DNA of 57,713 nt from Candidatus Shapirobacteria bacterium CG_4_10_14_0_8_um_filter_39_15 (GTDB lineage Bacteria > Patescibacteriota > Microgenomatia > UM-FILTER-39-15), in the NCBI GenBank assembly GCA_002784465.1, contig PFLE01000011.1:67966-125678 (forward strand). The letters run 5' to 3'. A model generated the notes under the pieces. The model saw only the letters and a list, made by a program, of their open reading frames with translations, was not told the DNA's origin and made no database searches. Shown here one piece after another: positions 47,535 through 55,352 of this stretch (position 1 is its first letter; every line of letters begins with the position of its first letter). Both the position numbers and the translations under genes were made by a program.

Positions 47535-49028
47535 TTAATCACCAAGTAATTTCCTTTTCAATTTTGTTTTGGTCATTTCTTCAATATGCTTTCTTGTTTT
47601 TTTACCAAATTTTTTCTCAATCATCTTTAGATATCGAGGATTTTCAAAGTACTTATTAAAAGCCTTATCTCGAAATCGAAGTATTTCTTCAGCTGAAAGA
47701 TATTTTGAAGGTAAGGGTAAAGTTTCATAGGAATGTTGAGAATAAGCATGCCATTCTTTGGGCAAATCCCATTTGTTTTTTAACGCAGTTTCATATAGTT
47801 TTGAGCCGGGATAAGCCATCGTGCAATAAAAATTTGCCCATTCGGTATTTAGTTCCAACGCTAAATTTAGAGTTTCCTGCATCGTTTCCATATTGTCATC
47901 GGGCAAACCAAAAATATAATTTCCCATTACATAAATCCCCGCTTCTTGAATCTTACGAACAACCTTAATAATGTCTTTTCGTCTGATTTGTTTATTAACA
48001 CCGTCTCTCACAATCTCGCTACCCGACTCAATCCCTAAACTAAGCCAATGAATGCCAGCCTTTTTCATTTTTGGTAAATTATTAAAATTAACAGAATCTA
48101 CCCGTGCGTAAGCCCAAAAATTTAAAGGATATCCTTTGTTAATCAAGCGTTTTATTAACAAATCAACTATAGTCATATAATGTTTTTCATCTAAAACAAA
48201 AAGTTCATCTATAATTTTAATATTTTTTATATGATATTTTTTGACCAAAAATTCGATTTCCGACACCACTAATTCTGGACTTCTATAACGAATTCCAGGC
48301 CGTCCAAAGGGGGTATTAATACAACAAAAAGCACAGGAATACGGACAACCCAAACTTGTGTACACGGCTGCGTAAGGAGAACGGTGATCAATATCATCCA
48401 TACTATGCCAATTATGAGCCCTGTATTTTTTCATTGGTAATAAATCCCATGCCGCGATAGGCAGCATTTCATCCAAATTCTTTACAAGAGGTGCACGAGG
48501 ATTGTTTTTTATTTTATTATTTTCCCGATACCATAAACCGGGGACTTCTGAATAATCTTGATTACCTTCTTTTAATTTCTCTAAAAGCTTGGTTAAAGTA
48601 AATGGTCCTTCGCCTTCAATCACAAAATCAACGGCTTCTTCAATCAAGGTTCTTTTTGGTAAGGCAGTTGGGTGCAATCCTCCAATCGCAATTTTAATAT
48701 TCGTTCCTGTTTTTAAAGCACTACAGATCTTTCCGGAAATTGACATATTTTGTGTAGAAGCAGAAGGTTGTGCTCCATACACTATTATCGCCGCTAAAAG
48801 AGGATTGTATTTTTGTACCTTCTTTGTAGTTTCCTCCGGCGTTAAATTATCCGCGTTAGAATCAACAATCGCCACTCTAAAACCTTTATTGCGTAAAAAA
48901 GCCGCCATAACGGCTATCCAATACGGCGGCTCAATACCGACAACATTTTTTCCTAATCCTTGAAATATTTGTCTCCTATCCCCGGGATTAATAAAAACAA
49001 TGTCTATCTTGTTTAGTTTTGTCTTCAT
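47535..49028 (-). CDS. B12-binding-domain radical SAM protein
   Basis: 497 residues. Residues about 8-155 form a Rossmann-like cobalamin-binding domain (IVFINPGDRR...GGLHPTALP), though the His of DXHXXG is absent. The SAM domain has CX3CX2C at C228, C232, C235 (GCPYSCAFCC), followed by RYRSPELVVSEIEFL and LGIESGSEIVRDGVNKQ. This class (BchE/P-methylase-like) does methylations, cyclisations or rearrangements at unactivated carbons. In this operon it could C-methylate or rearrange a nucleotide sugar or a lipid carrier. That is inference from position only. Confidence 0.85.
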   Translation of the reverse strand: MKTKLNKIDIVFINPGDRRQIFQGLGKNVVGIEPPYWIAVMAAFLRNKGFRVAIVDSNADNLTPEETTKKVQKYNPLLAAIIVYGAQPSASTQNMSISGKICSALKTGTNIKIAIGGLHPTALPKRTLIEEAVDFVIEGEGPFTLTKLLEKLKEGNQDYSEVPGLWYRENNKIKNNPRAPLVKNLDEMLPIAAWDLLPMKKYRAHNWHSMDDIDHRSPYAAVYTSLGCPYSCAFCCINTPFGRPGIRYRSPELVVSEIEFLVKKYHIKNIKIIDELFVLDEKHYMTIVDLLIKRLINKGYPLNFWAYARVDSVNFNNLPKMKKAGIHWLSLGIESGSEIVRDGVNKQIRRKDIIKVVRKIQEAGIYVMGNYIFGLPDDNMETMQETLNLALELNTEWANFYCTMAYPGSKLYETALKNKWDLPKEWHAYSQHSYETLPLPSKYLSAEEILRFRDKAFNKYFENPRYLKMIEKKFGKKTRKHIEEMTKTKLKRKLLGD

Positions 49029-50002
49029 TATATTTTACTTAACAGTTTTTTAATTTTTTTGGCGATAAATATTCCATCAAGATTATTGATTTTATGGAGA
49101 TATTCCCTATTACCAATATTAAAAGTATAGGAATCTCCGATTCCCATTTTATTCAAAACTATTGAGGATTTATTTTTTGTTAAAATATCGGATATCAAGC
49201 TATCTAATCCACCTTTACCTAAAAAGGCTTCTTCGATTGTTATTATATATTTATATTGTTTTAACCGTTCGTAAAGTAATTTTTCATTAAGCGGTTTAAG
49301 CAAAAAAACATCAATCACTCCGACTTTTATATTTTCACTCGCTAGCGTATCTCTCACCTCAAGAGCTCGGTGAGTCATGTATCCGTTAGAGACGATGCAG
49401 ATCTTTTCACCTCGAAATAATTGATTGAATCCTTTCGTAAAATCTATTTTTTGTTTTTCATCATATATCTGCACTACCGGCTTACCTTCAAACCGTATAT
49501 ATTTAGGACCTTTATTATTAATTGTATAATTTGCAAATTGTTCTGCTAACACCCAATCGCTTGGAGAAAACAATAAAATATTTGGCAATGTCCTTATAAT
49601 ACTAAGGTCTTCCAAACAATGATGGGTTGGACCGGAAACAACGTAGCTCATTCCTCCCCCTACACCAATTAAGTTTACATTAACTTGTCTTATTTGAGAG
49701 AGCATCGCCAAATTGATCCGAATTTGCTCAAAAGCTCTCATCGTTAAAAAGGAGGCAATTCCATATGCATAAACCGTAAATCCCTCCAAGGCTAAACCGG
49801 TAGAAACATTTATCAAATTCTGCTCGGCTATTCCTACATTGATAAATCTGTCCGGATAATCCTTTCTGATAGAATCAAGGGTAGGTGCACCAAAATCAGC
49901 AGACAAAAAGAATATCTTTTTGTTTCTCTTCATTATCCGATAAATCTGTTCGAGAAAAACATCCCGCATCGTTTTCGTCTGACTTCCTATCATTTTATTC
50001 AC
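49028..50002 (-). CDS. Transketolase-like enzyme, C-terminal subunit
   Basis: 324 residues: Pyr domain with GIAEQNLINVSTGLALEGFTVYAYGIASFLTMRAFEQIR (catalytic Glu that activates thiamine diphosphate) and the C-terminal transketolase domain. It is the partner of the gene at 49995-50810, with an eight-base overlap. Split transketolases are known for pentose-phosphate use, but pairs in sugar operons also attach two-carbon branches to keto sugars. Either role is possible: providing sedoheptulose-7-P for the heptose route or branching a sugar. Confidence 0.88.
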   Translation of the reverse strand: MNKMIGSQTKTMRDVFLEQIYRIMKRNKKIFFLSADFGAPTLDSIRKDYPDRFINVGIAEQNLINVSTGLALEGFTVYAYGIASFLTMRAFEQIRINLAMLSQIRQVNVNLIGVGGGMSYVVSGPTHHCLEDLSIIRTLPNILLFSPSDWVLAEQFANYTINNKGPKYIRFEGKPVVQIYDEKQKIDFTKGFNQLFRGEKICIVSNGYMTHRALEVRDTLASENIKVGVIDVFLLKPLNEKLLYERLKQYKYIITIEEAFLGKGGLDSLISDILTKNKSSIVLNKMGIGDSYTFNIGNREYLHKINNLDGIFIAKKIKKLLSKI

Positions 50003-50810
50003 TCCCTTTCAATAATAATTCAACTTCATCTTTTTTTAATGTTTTTATGTGACTTAAGGGGTCATTTTCTAACCGTGGAACGCCTTTTCCTTTAATAGTA
50101 TCGGCGATTATCACTTTTGACTTATCATCGTGAGAATTCTTAACTTTTACAAAAAGCTTATATAGTTTTTGGCAATTATGTCCTTCTACTCTAAAGACTT
50201 CCCAATTGAAAACTTTAAATTTCTCTTCCAACGGCTCGAGGTTAATAATATTACGGCAAAAATCAAGCATAGAAGCTTTATTATTATCAATAATTAAAAT
50301 TAGATTGTCTAATTTGTGATGAGACGCAAACATTACTGCTTCCCAGATAGAACCCTCATTAAGTTCTCCATCCCCAACTAAAACAAATACCTTCGATGTT
50401 AATTTCTTTTGTTTTAAGGCTAAAGCAAGACCACAAGCAACCCCAAGTCCATTGCCCAAAGAACCGTTAATCGTTTCGTAACCGGGAATAATTGGATCAG
50501 GAATACCTCCTAAAAAAGAACCTTCTTTACCAATCTTTTGAAGTTCGTTCTTATCGAAAAAACCCAAATCCGCCAATATCGGGTACATCCCTATTGAACC
50601 ATGACCTTTACTGATTATAAACCTATCTCTATCCTCCGCGAATATATTTTTAGAATCAAACTTAACAATTTTTCCGTAATATAAAACAGTTAAGATCTCA
50701 ATACACGACAAAGAAGATGCTATGCGTGTCTCGGGGCACAATAAGTGTAATTTTAATGTTTCTTGTCTTATTCCATCAGCTTTTTGCTGTAATAATTTAA
50801 ACATTACCAT
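49995..50810 (-). CDS. Transketolase-like enzyme, N-terminal (thiamine diphosphate) subunit
   Basis: 271 residues. GHGSIGMYPILADLGFF and the ThDP motif GDGELNEGSIWEAVMFASHHKLDNLILIIDNNKASM (GDG...N) are present. VEGHNCQKLYKLF and IADTIKGKGVP complete the family pattern. It lacks the Pyr domain, which the next gene provides. A second ATG two codons downstream (MFKLLQQKADG) may be the real start. It overlaps the SDR gene by 14 bases. Confidence 0.9.
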   Translation of the reverse strand: MVMFKLLQQKADGIRQETLKLHLLCPETRIASSLSCIEILTVLYYGKIVKFDSKNIFAEDRDRFIISKGHGSIGMYPILADLGFFDKNELQKIGKEGSFLGGIPDPIIPGYETINGSLGNGLGVACGLALALKQKKLTSKVFVLVGDGELNEGSIWEAVMFASHHKLDNLILIIDNNKASMLDFCRNIINLEPLEEKFKVFNWEVFRVEGHNCQKLYKLFVKVKNSHDDKSKVIIADTIKGKGVPRLENDPLSHIKTLKKDEVELLLKGSE

Positions 50811-51750
50811 ATAAACAGTTGGCCATCATTTTATAACCTTTTATTAATTCTTCGATTCCCATTTCCAGCGAATAAATTGGTTTAAAACCGGTTTTTTCTA
50901 TCTTTTCATTGGAAACGATATAATCACGCTTATCCGGATCTTCACCAACCGATGCTTCTAAATAAATAAATCCCGGTGCTTGTTCTTTAATTTTGGCGCA
51001 CAATTCTAACTTCGATAAGTTAGCATCTGATAATCCAACATTGTAGGGTTCGTTTTTCATTTTATCAAAATTATCCATCGCATGAATAAACGCCCGCGCA
51101 ACATCACGAATATGAATATAATTTCGTTTAAAATGTCCTTCAAAAATTACGACAAATCTGTCTTTAACTGCCCGATAGGTAAAATCGTTTACCAATAAAT
51201 CTAATCTCATCCGCGGCGACATTCCAAAAACCGTTGCCAATCTAAAAGTTATCGCATTTCCTCTTTCTAAAACGATTTTTTCTGCTTCTGTTTTGGTTTT
51301 TCCATATAAAGAAATTGGGTTAAGCGGGGTTTTTTCAGTACAATAGGTGTCTTTTTGACCAATGCCATACCCACTGTTGGTCGTAGGAAAAATAATTTTT
51401 TGCTCCTTAGAAAGCAAACTAACTAAAGTCGCAATCGCGTCTCTATTGGTAGTAACAGCCGCTACTTTGTCTTTATTGCAAGCCGGAACCCCCACAATAG
51501 CCGCAAGTGGAATCACTAAATCCTTGTCTTTAAGTAAAGATTTTAAAATACTTTCATCTCTGGCATCCCCTTTTACGATTTCAAAATTTTCATAAGAACA
51601 ACAATCAAAAAGAGAATTTTGGTTGTATAGAAAATTGTCCAAAACAGTTACTTTATGTCCCAGTCTTAGAAGCTCTGGAACCAGGATTGAACCAATATAA
51701 CCGGCACCGCCAGTAACAAGGATTTTTTTCTTGGAATTTTTTGGCATCAT
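50797..51750 (-). CDS. NAD-dependent SDR-type nucleotide-sugar epimerase/reductase
   Basis: 317 residues, extended SDR. The Rossmann motif is VTGGAGYIGS; the catalytic Tyr and Lys lie in SLYGKTKTEAEK. The active-site wording TTNSGYGIG differs from the T-D-E of 4,6-dehydratases, so an epimerase or 4-reductase is favoured. Similar proteins in CPR and archaeal glycan clusters are annotated only as NAD-dependent epimerase/dehydratase. Exact reaction unknown; by context it acts on a GDP-heptose-derived keto sugar. Confidence 0.85.
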   Translation of the reverse strand: MMPKNSKKKILVTGGAGYIGSILVPELLRLGHKVTVLDNFLYNQNSLFDCCSYENFEIVKGDARDESILKSLLKDKDLVIPLAAIVGVPACNKDKVAAVTTNRDAIATLVSLLSKEQKIIFPTTNSGYGIGQKDTYCTEKTPLNPISLYGKTKTEAEKIVLERGNAITFRLATVFGMSPRMRLDLLVNDFTYRAVKDRFVVIFEGHFKRNYIHIRDVARAFIHAMDNFDKMKNEPYNVGLSDANLSKLELCAKIKEQAPGFIYLEASVGEDPDKRDYIVSNEKIEKTGFKPIYSLEMGIEELIKGYKMMANCLYGNV

Positions 51751-51756
51751 TAGATT

Positions 51757-52371
51757 TTATTTTTTATTTTTCACTTTTAACTTACCAAAAAGTTCTGCTT
51801 CTAAAAATTCACAAATCATATGATAAATCAACATATGTCCTTCCTGGATCCTTGGCGTGGAAACTGAAGGAACACATAAACAATAGTCCGCCAATTGGCT
51901 AATTAAATTTTTCCTATTACTCCCCGTCATCCCAATTGTTAACATCCCCATATTTTTAGCTGTTTTAAGCGCCTCTATTACATTTTTGGAGTTGCCACTG
52001 GTAGAAATACCAATAAGGATATCTCCCGTTTTCCCTTTTGCTTCAACCTGTCTGGCAAAGATCTTCTCAAAATGATAATCATTACCTATGGCTGTCAAAG
52101 ACGAAGTATTGGTTGTCAGGGCTTCCGCATCAATCGCCTTCCGTTCAAGAAAAAATCTACCTACAAGTTCAGCAGCCATATGTTGAGAATCCGCCGCGCT
52201 TCCCCCGTTGCCGCATATCAATATCTTGCCGCCCCTGTTTAACGATTCAAATAAAATTTTTACGACATTTTCCAGTGATGATATAAAATTCTGGTCTTTC
52301 ACCAAAATTTCCACTACTTCCAAGTGTTCTTTTAGTCTTTCAAATATTATTTTCTTTTTGATACCATTCAT
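51757..52371 (-). CDS. gmhA: Sedoheptulose-7-phosphate isomerase GmhA
   Basis: 204 residues, SIS-domain isomerase. Signatures are ILICGNGGSAADSQHMAAELVGRF, LTTNTSSLTAIGNDYHFEKIFARQVEA, GDILIGISTSGNSKNVIEAL and the late helix RIQEGHMLIYHMICEFLEAELF. It converts sedoheptulose-7-phosphate into D-glycero-D-manno-heptose-7-phosphate, the first step of NDP-heptose synthesis. It overlaps the preceding SDR gene by 32 bases. With hddA and the hddC-gmhB fusion it completes the GDP-heptose route in one operon. Confidence 0.93.
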   Translation of the reverse strand: MNGIKKKIIFERLKEHLEVVEILVKDQNFISSLENVVKILFESLNRGGKILICGNGGSAADSQHMAAELVGRFFLERKAIDAEALTTNTSSLTAIGNDYHFEKIFARQVEAKGKTGDILIGISTSGNSKNVIEALKTAKNMGMLTIGMTGSNRKNLISQLADYCLCVPSVSTPRIQEGHMLIYHMICEFLEAELFGKLKVKNKK

Positions 52372-53272
52372 AAGTAAGTTTTAATCCTCTCTCTAAATCA
52401 AATTCTGGTTTCCAACCAATATCGTTTATTTTACTACTGTCTAAAATTTTCCGCAAGACCCCATCCGGTTTAGAAGTATTAAAAATTATTTTTCCCTTAA
52501 ATCCCACAATTTTTTTTACCAGATATGCTAATTTCTTAATGGAAATGTCATTACCGAAACCAACATTTATAAGATTAATATTAAAATCATTATTCATTAA
52601 AAAAACGGAAGCCCTGCATAAATCGTCAATGTAAATAAATTCTCTGCGCGGTTTTCCACTCCCCCAAACTTCTATTTCTTTTTTCTTTTCGATTTTTGCT
52701 TCGTGAAATCGTTTAATTAAAGAAGAAATTACGTGTCCGTTTTCTAAATTAAAATCGTCACCCGGTCCGTATATAGTCGCTGGTATCAAGGAAAAAAAAT
52801 CGGTTCCATATTGTTGACGAAAAGATCGGCACATTTCGATACCAGCAATTTTTGAAATCGCATATGGCTGACTGGTTTTTTCCAACGCACCTTCCAATAA
52901 ATATTCTTCTCTAATTGGTTGGGGACATTTTTTCGGATAAGCACAGGAACTCCCGTAAAAAAGAAGTTTTTTGACTTTATTTTTAAAAGCGGCTCGGATA
53001 ATATTATTTTGCGCTTCTAAATTCTCATAAATAAAATCAGCCGGATATTTCATATTTGCCGCTATCCCGCCGGCTTTTATATAACCTAAAAAAACATATT
53101 CCGGTTGTTCTTTAAGAAAAAAGGCGGTGACTGATTTTTGGGATAGTAAATCAAGGCCGGTATTGGTCTCACTAAAAACATTGGTAAGGCCTTGTTTTTG
53201 TAAGAATGCAATTAATCCTTTACCCGGAAGAATTTTGTCTCCAACGATTAAAATTTTAGCATTCTTATTCAT
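52340..53272 (-). CDS. GDP-fucose-synthase-like SDR epimerase/reductase (Fcl/WcaG family)
   Basis: 310 residues. Family words: IKAGGIAANMKYPADFIYENLEAQNNIIRAAF, YGSSCAYPKKCPQPIREEYLLEG, QPYAISKIAGIEMCRSF (Tyr and Lys catalytic), PATIYGPGDDF and VWGSGKPRREFIYIDDL. Fcl makes GDP-L-fucose from the 4-keto-6-deoxy intermediate. In Campylobacter, WcaG-type relatives act on GDP-4-keto-6-deoxy-heptose. No GDP-sugar 4,6-dehydratase (Gmd-like) lies in the window; one may be just upstream. The heptose genes next to it favour a deoxyheptose product. Confidence 0.87.
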   Translation of the reverse strand: MNKNAKILIVGDKILPGKGLIAFLQKQGLTNVFSETNTGLDLLSQKSVTAFFLKEQPEYVFLGYIKAGGIAANMKYPADFIYENLEAQNNIIRAAFKNKVKKLLFYGSSCAYPKKCPQPIREEYLLEGALEKTSQPYAISKIAGIEMCRSFRQQYGTDFFSLIPATIYGPGDDFNLENGHVISSLIKRFHEAKIEKKKEIEVWGSGKPRREFIYIDDLCRASVFLMNNDFNINLINVGFGNDISIKKLAYLVKKIVGFKGKIIFNTSKPDGVLRKILDSSKINDIGWKPEFDLERGLKLTYEWYQKENNI

Positions 53273-54381
53273 ATATATTTAACAATGCTTTCTTCCTTTT
53301 CTAATGAATGAAGATATTTTATGATGTTATTCCGATATTGTACTTGATTTTTATAAACGTGCAATATGGCTCTACTGATATTTTCTTTTGTAGGGTCAAT
53401 TACCACTCCCAGCTTATTTATTTCGATTATTTTCGCCATCGGCCCAATATTTTTTGTTACCACTACGGGGATTAAATATTGTAAATAATCGCATATTTTC
53501 GCCGGAATGGTTTTGCTGGTATGGCTCTCTTTGCTCGTAACGAGATTAAGACCGCAAAAACAATCTTTTAGCGCTTCTTTAAATTTTTCTTTTTCTGTGA
53601 ATCCCATAAATTCTATATTTTTTTCAACTCCGTTACTTATCGCCAGTTTCTTTATAAAAAGTTCTTGATGACTTTTATTCCCTATCATTTTTAAGCTAAC
53701 AGGAACTGATTTTCTTATTTTAGGTAAAGATGAAACCACAAAATTTACTCCAGAATCGTCTCTTAATAATCCTAAAAAAACAATCTTGTTTTTTAAAACG
53801 TTACTCATATCCTGTTTAATTTTAAGCCGGTTGACAAAAAGCACATCTTTGTTGGAAGCCGATTTTCCCCAAAATTTATTTCTTTCTTCAATAATTTGTA
53901 AAGTACAATTCAAAGTTATATCGCTAAATTTACAAGCGACATAATCAAAAACAGGGAAAATAATATTATTTCCGAGATGACTCCATATCCCCATACGGAC
54001 AACATTGCCTGCCAACCAATCACCGGGAATATATAACATTTTTTTAACCAAACCAATCTTACGCAAAATTCCTACAATCGCAGCAGCAAAAGTGTTTTCC
54101 ACTATTATGGTATTTACCCGATATTTAAAACAAAAATACAAAAAAATTCCCAATACTTTCAAAAGATTCGCCACGAACATTAAGGGATAAACAAAATAGT
54201 CTATTTTGGGATTACTAAAATGAAAAGATGACAATCCTTCATTTTTAATATCGTAGTTTTTGGGTTTATATGCGACTCTTATTCCCTGTTTATTGAAAAT
54301 TAATATAATTGAATTTGGTCTATAAATAACAATGTCTTCAATAAAAACATCGTTATCAAAAGAATCCACTTTATAAGCCAA
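53269..54381 (-). CDS. Glycosyltransferase, GT4-like
   Basis: 370 residues from a TTG at 54381. GT-B-type: membrane-associated patch IDYFVYPLMFVANLLKVLGIFLYFCFKY, then YIPGDWLA, FLGLLRDDSGVNFVVSSLPKI and the donor-side segment SKTIPAKICDYLQYLIPVVVT in place of a canonical EX7E. The natural first beta strand (EIAVLAYKVDSF) starts before the TTG, and no ATG or GTG lies in frame there; an ATA at 54402 with AAAGGAG seven bases upstream is a candidate rare start. Acceptor unknown. Confidence 0.75.
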   Translation of the reverse strand: MAYKVDSFDNDVFIEDIVIYRPNSIILIFNKQGIRVAYKPKNYDIKNEGLSSFHFSNPKIDYFVYPLMFVANLLKVLGIFLYFCFKYRVNTIIVENTFAAAIVGILRKIGLVKKMLYIPGDWLAGNVVRMGIWSHLGNNIIFPVFDYVACKFSDITLNCTLQIIEERNKFWGKSASNKDVLFVNRLKIKQDMSNVLKNKIVFLGLLRDDSGVNFVVSSLPKIRKSVPVSLKMIGNKSHQELFIKKLAISNGVEKNIEFMGFTEKEKFKEALKDCFCGLNLVTSKESHTSKTIPAKICDYLQYLIPVVVTKNIGPMAKIIEINKLGVVIDPTKENISRAILHVYKNQVQYRNNIIKYLHSLEKEESIVKYI

Positions 54382-54398
54382 AACTGCTATTTCTTTTC

Positions 54399-55352
54399 TT
54401 ATTTGATATCTCCTTTACCAAACCCTACCAAACTTTTAATAATGTAATTAGGTCTATTCCTTGTTTGCCGGTAAATTGCACCGATATATAATCCCAAAAC
54501 GCCGATGGTTAAAAGTTGTATTCCTCCCAAAAAAAACATCGTAGCCATAATCGCCGACCATCCCGGCAAGTTTAAATTAAAAAGTTTCATTATAAAAATT
54601 ATTGCTAAATACAAAAACGCGCCCATAGAAACTAAAAAACCCAATAGTAATGAGATTTTTAAAGGTGCGTCGGAAAAAGAAATTAAAGCAGATTCTAAAA
54701 AGTTATCAATCACTTTACGGCTGTAAATCGGAAATTTTGTTTTGCCTCCCCAACGGGCATCGCGATGGTAGAAAACTTGCGCCTGTTTAAAACCCACCAA
54801 CGAAACCAAGCCCCTGATAAAAGGCTTTTCTTCCTCAAGTTTAATCAACTCATTAACCGCCTTTCTCGATAACAACTTAAAATCGCCCGCATTAGGCGTG
54901 ATCTTAATATCTGAAACCGATTTTAAAAGAAAGTAACCCACTTTTGTCAACCATAGCTTTATGGGGTGTTCACCGGCGCGGGTAATCCTCACGGTATTCA
55001 CAATTTCAGTATCTTGGCTTTCTTTCCAAGCTGTTATTAACTTCGGAATTAATTCGGGAGGATCCTGTAAGTCGGCATCCATATAAATGACTGCATCTCC
55101 GCAAGTGTGTTTCAATCCCGCCATTACGCAACCCCCCACCCCAAAATTGCGGGACATGTTAATTATTTTTATATCTTTATGTCCCCGAGCCGCTTTTTTT
55201 AATAATACCAAAGAGTTATCTATTGAATCGTCATTTACAAAAATTAACTCATAATTCTTTTTATATATTGCCAAGGAAGCACGCAACCGTTGAATTAATT
55301 CCGGAATCACTTTTTCTTCGTTATAAAATGATAAAACTACTGAAATAAACAT
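54399..55352 (-). CDS. Polyprenyl-phosphate glycosyltransferase (GT2, GtrB/DPM1-like)
   Basis: 317 residues: GT-A domain (VVLSFYNEEKVIPELIQRL, FVNDDSIDNSLVLL, YMDADLQDPPELIPKL with the DXD-like metal site, RNFGVGGCVMAGL) followed by two C-terminal membrane segments (LLLGFLVSMGAFLYLAIIFIM and FLGGIQLLTIGVLGLYIGAIY). It loads a sugar on undecaprenyl phosphate, giving the donor that GT39- and YfhO-type enzymes use outside. It is thus a likely source for the GT-C proteins of this operon. One-base overlap with the next gene. Confidence 0.9.
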   Translation of the reverse strand: MFISVVLSFYNEEKVIPELIQRLRASLAIYKKNYELIFVNDDSIDNSLVLLKKAARGHKDIKIINMSRNFGVGGCVMAGLKHTCGDAVIYMDADLQDPPELIPKLITAWKESQDTEIVNTVRITRAGEHPIKLWLTKVGYFLLKSVSDIKITPNAGDFKLLSRKAVNELIKLEEEKPFIRGLVSLVGFKQAQVFYHRDARWGGKTKFPIYSRKVIDNFLESALISFSDAPLKISLLLGFLVSMGAFLYLAIIFIMKLFNLNLPGWSAIMATMFFLGGIQLLTIGVLGLYIGAIYRQTRNRPNYIIKSLVGFGKGDIK

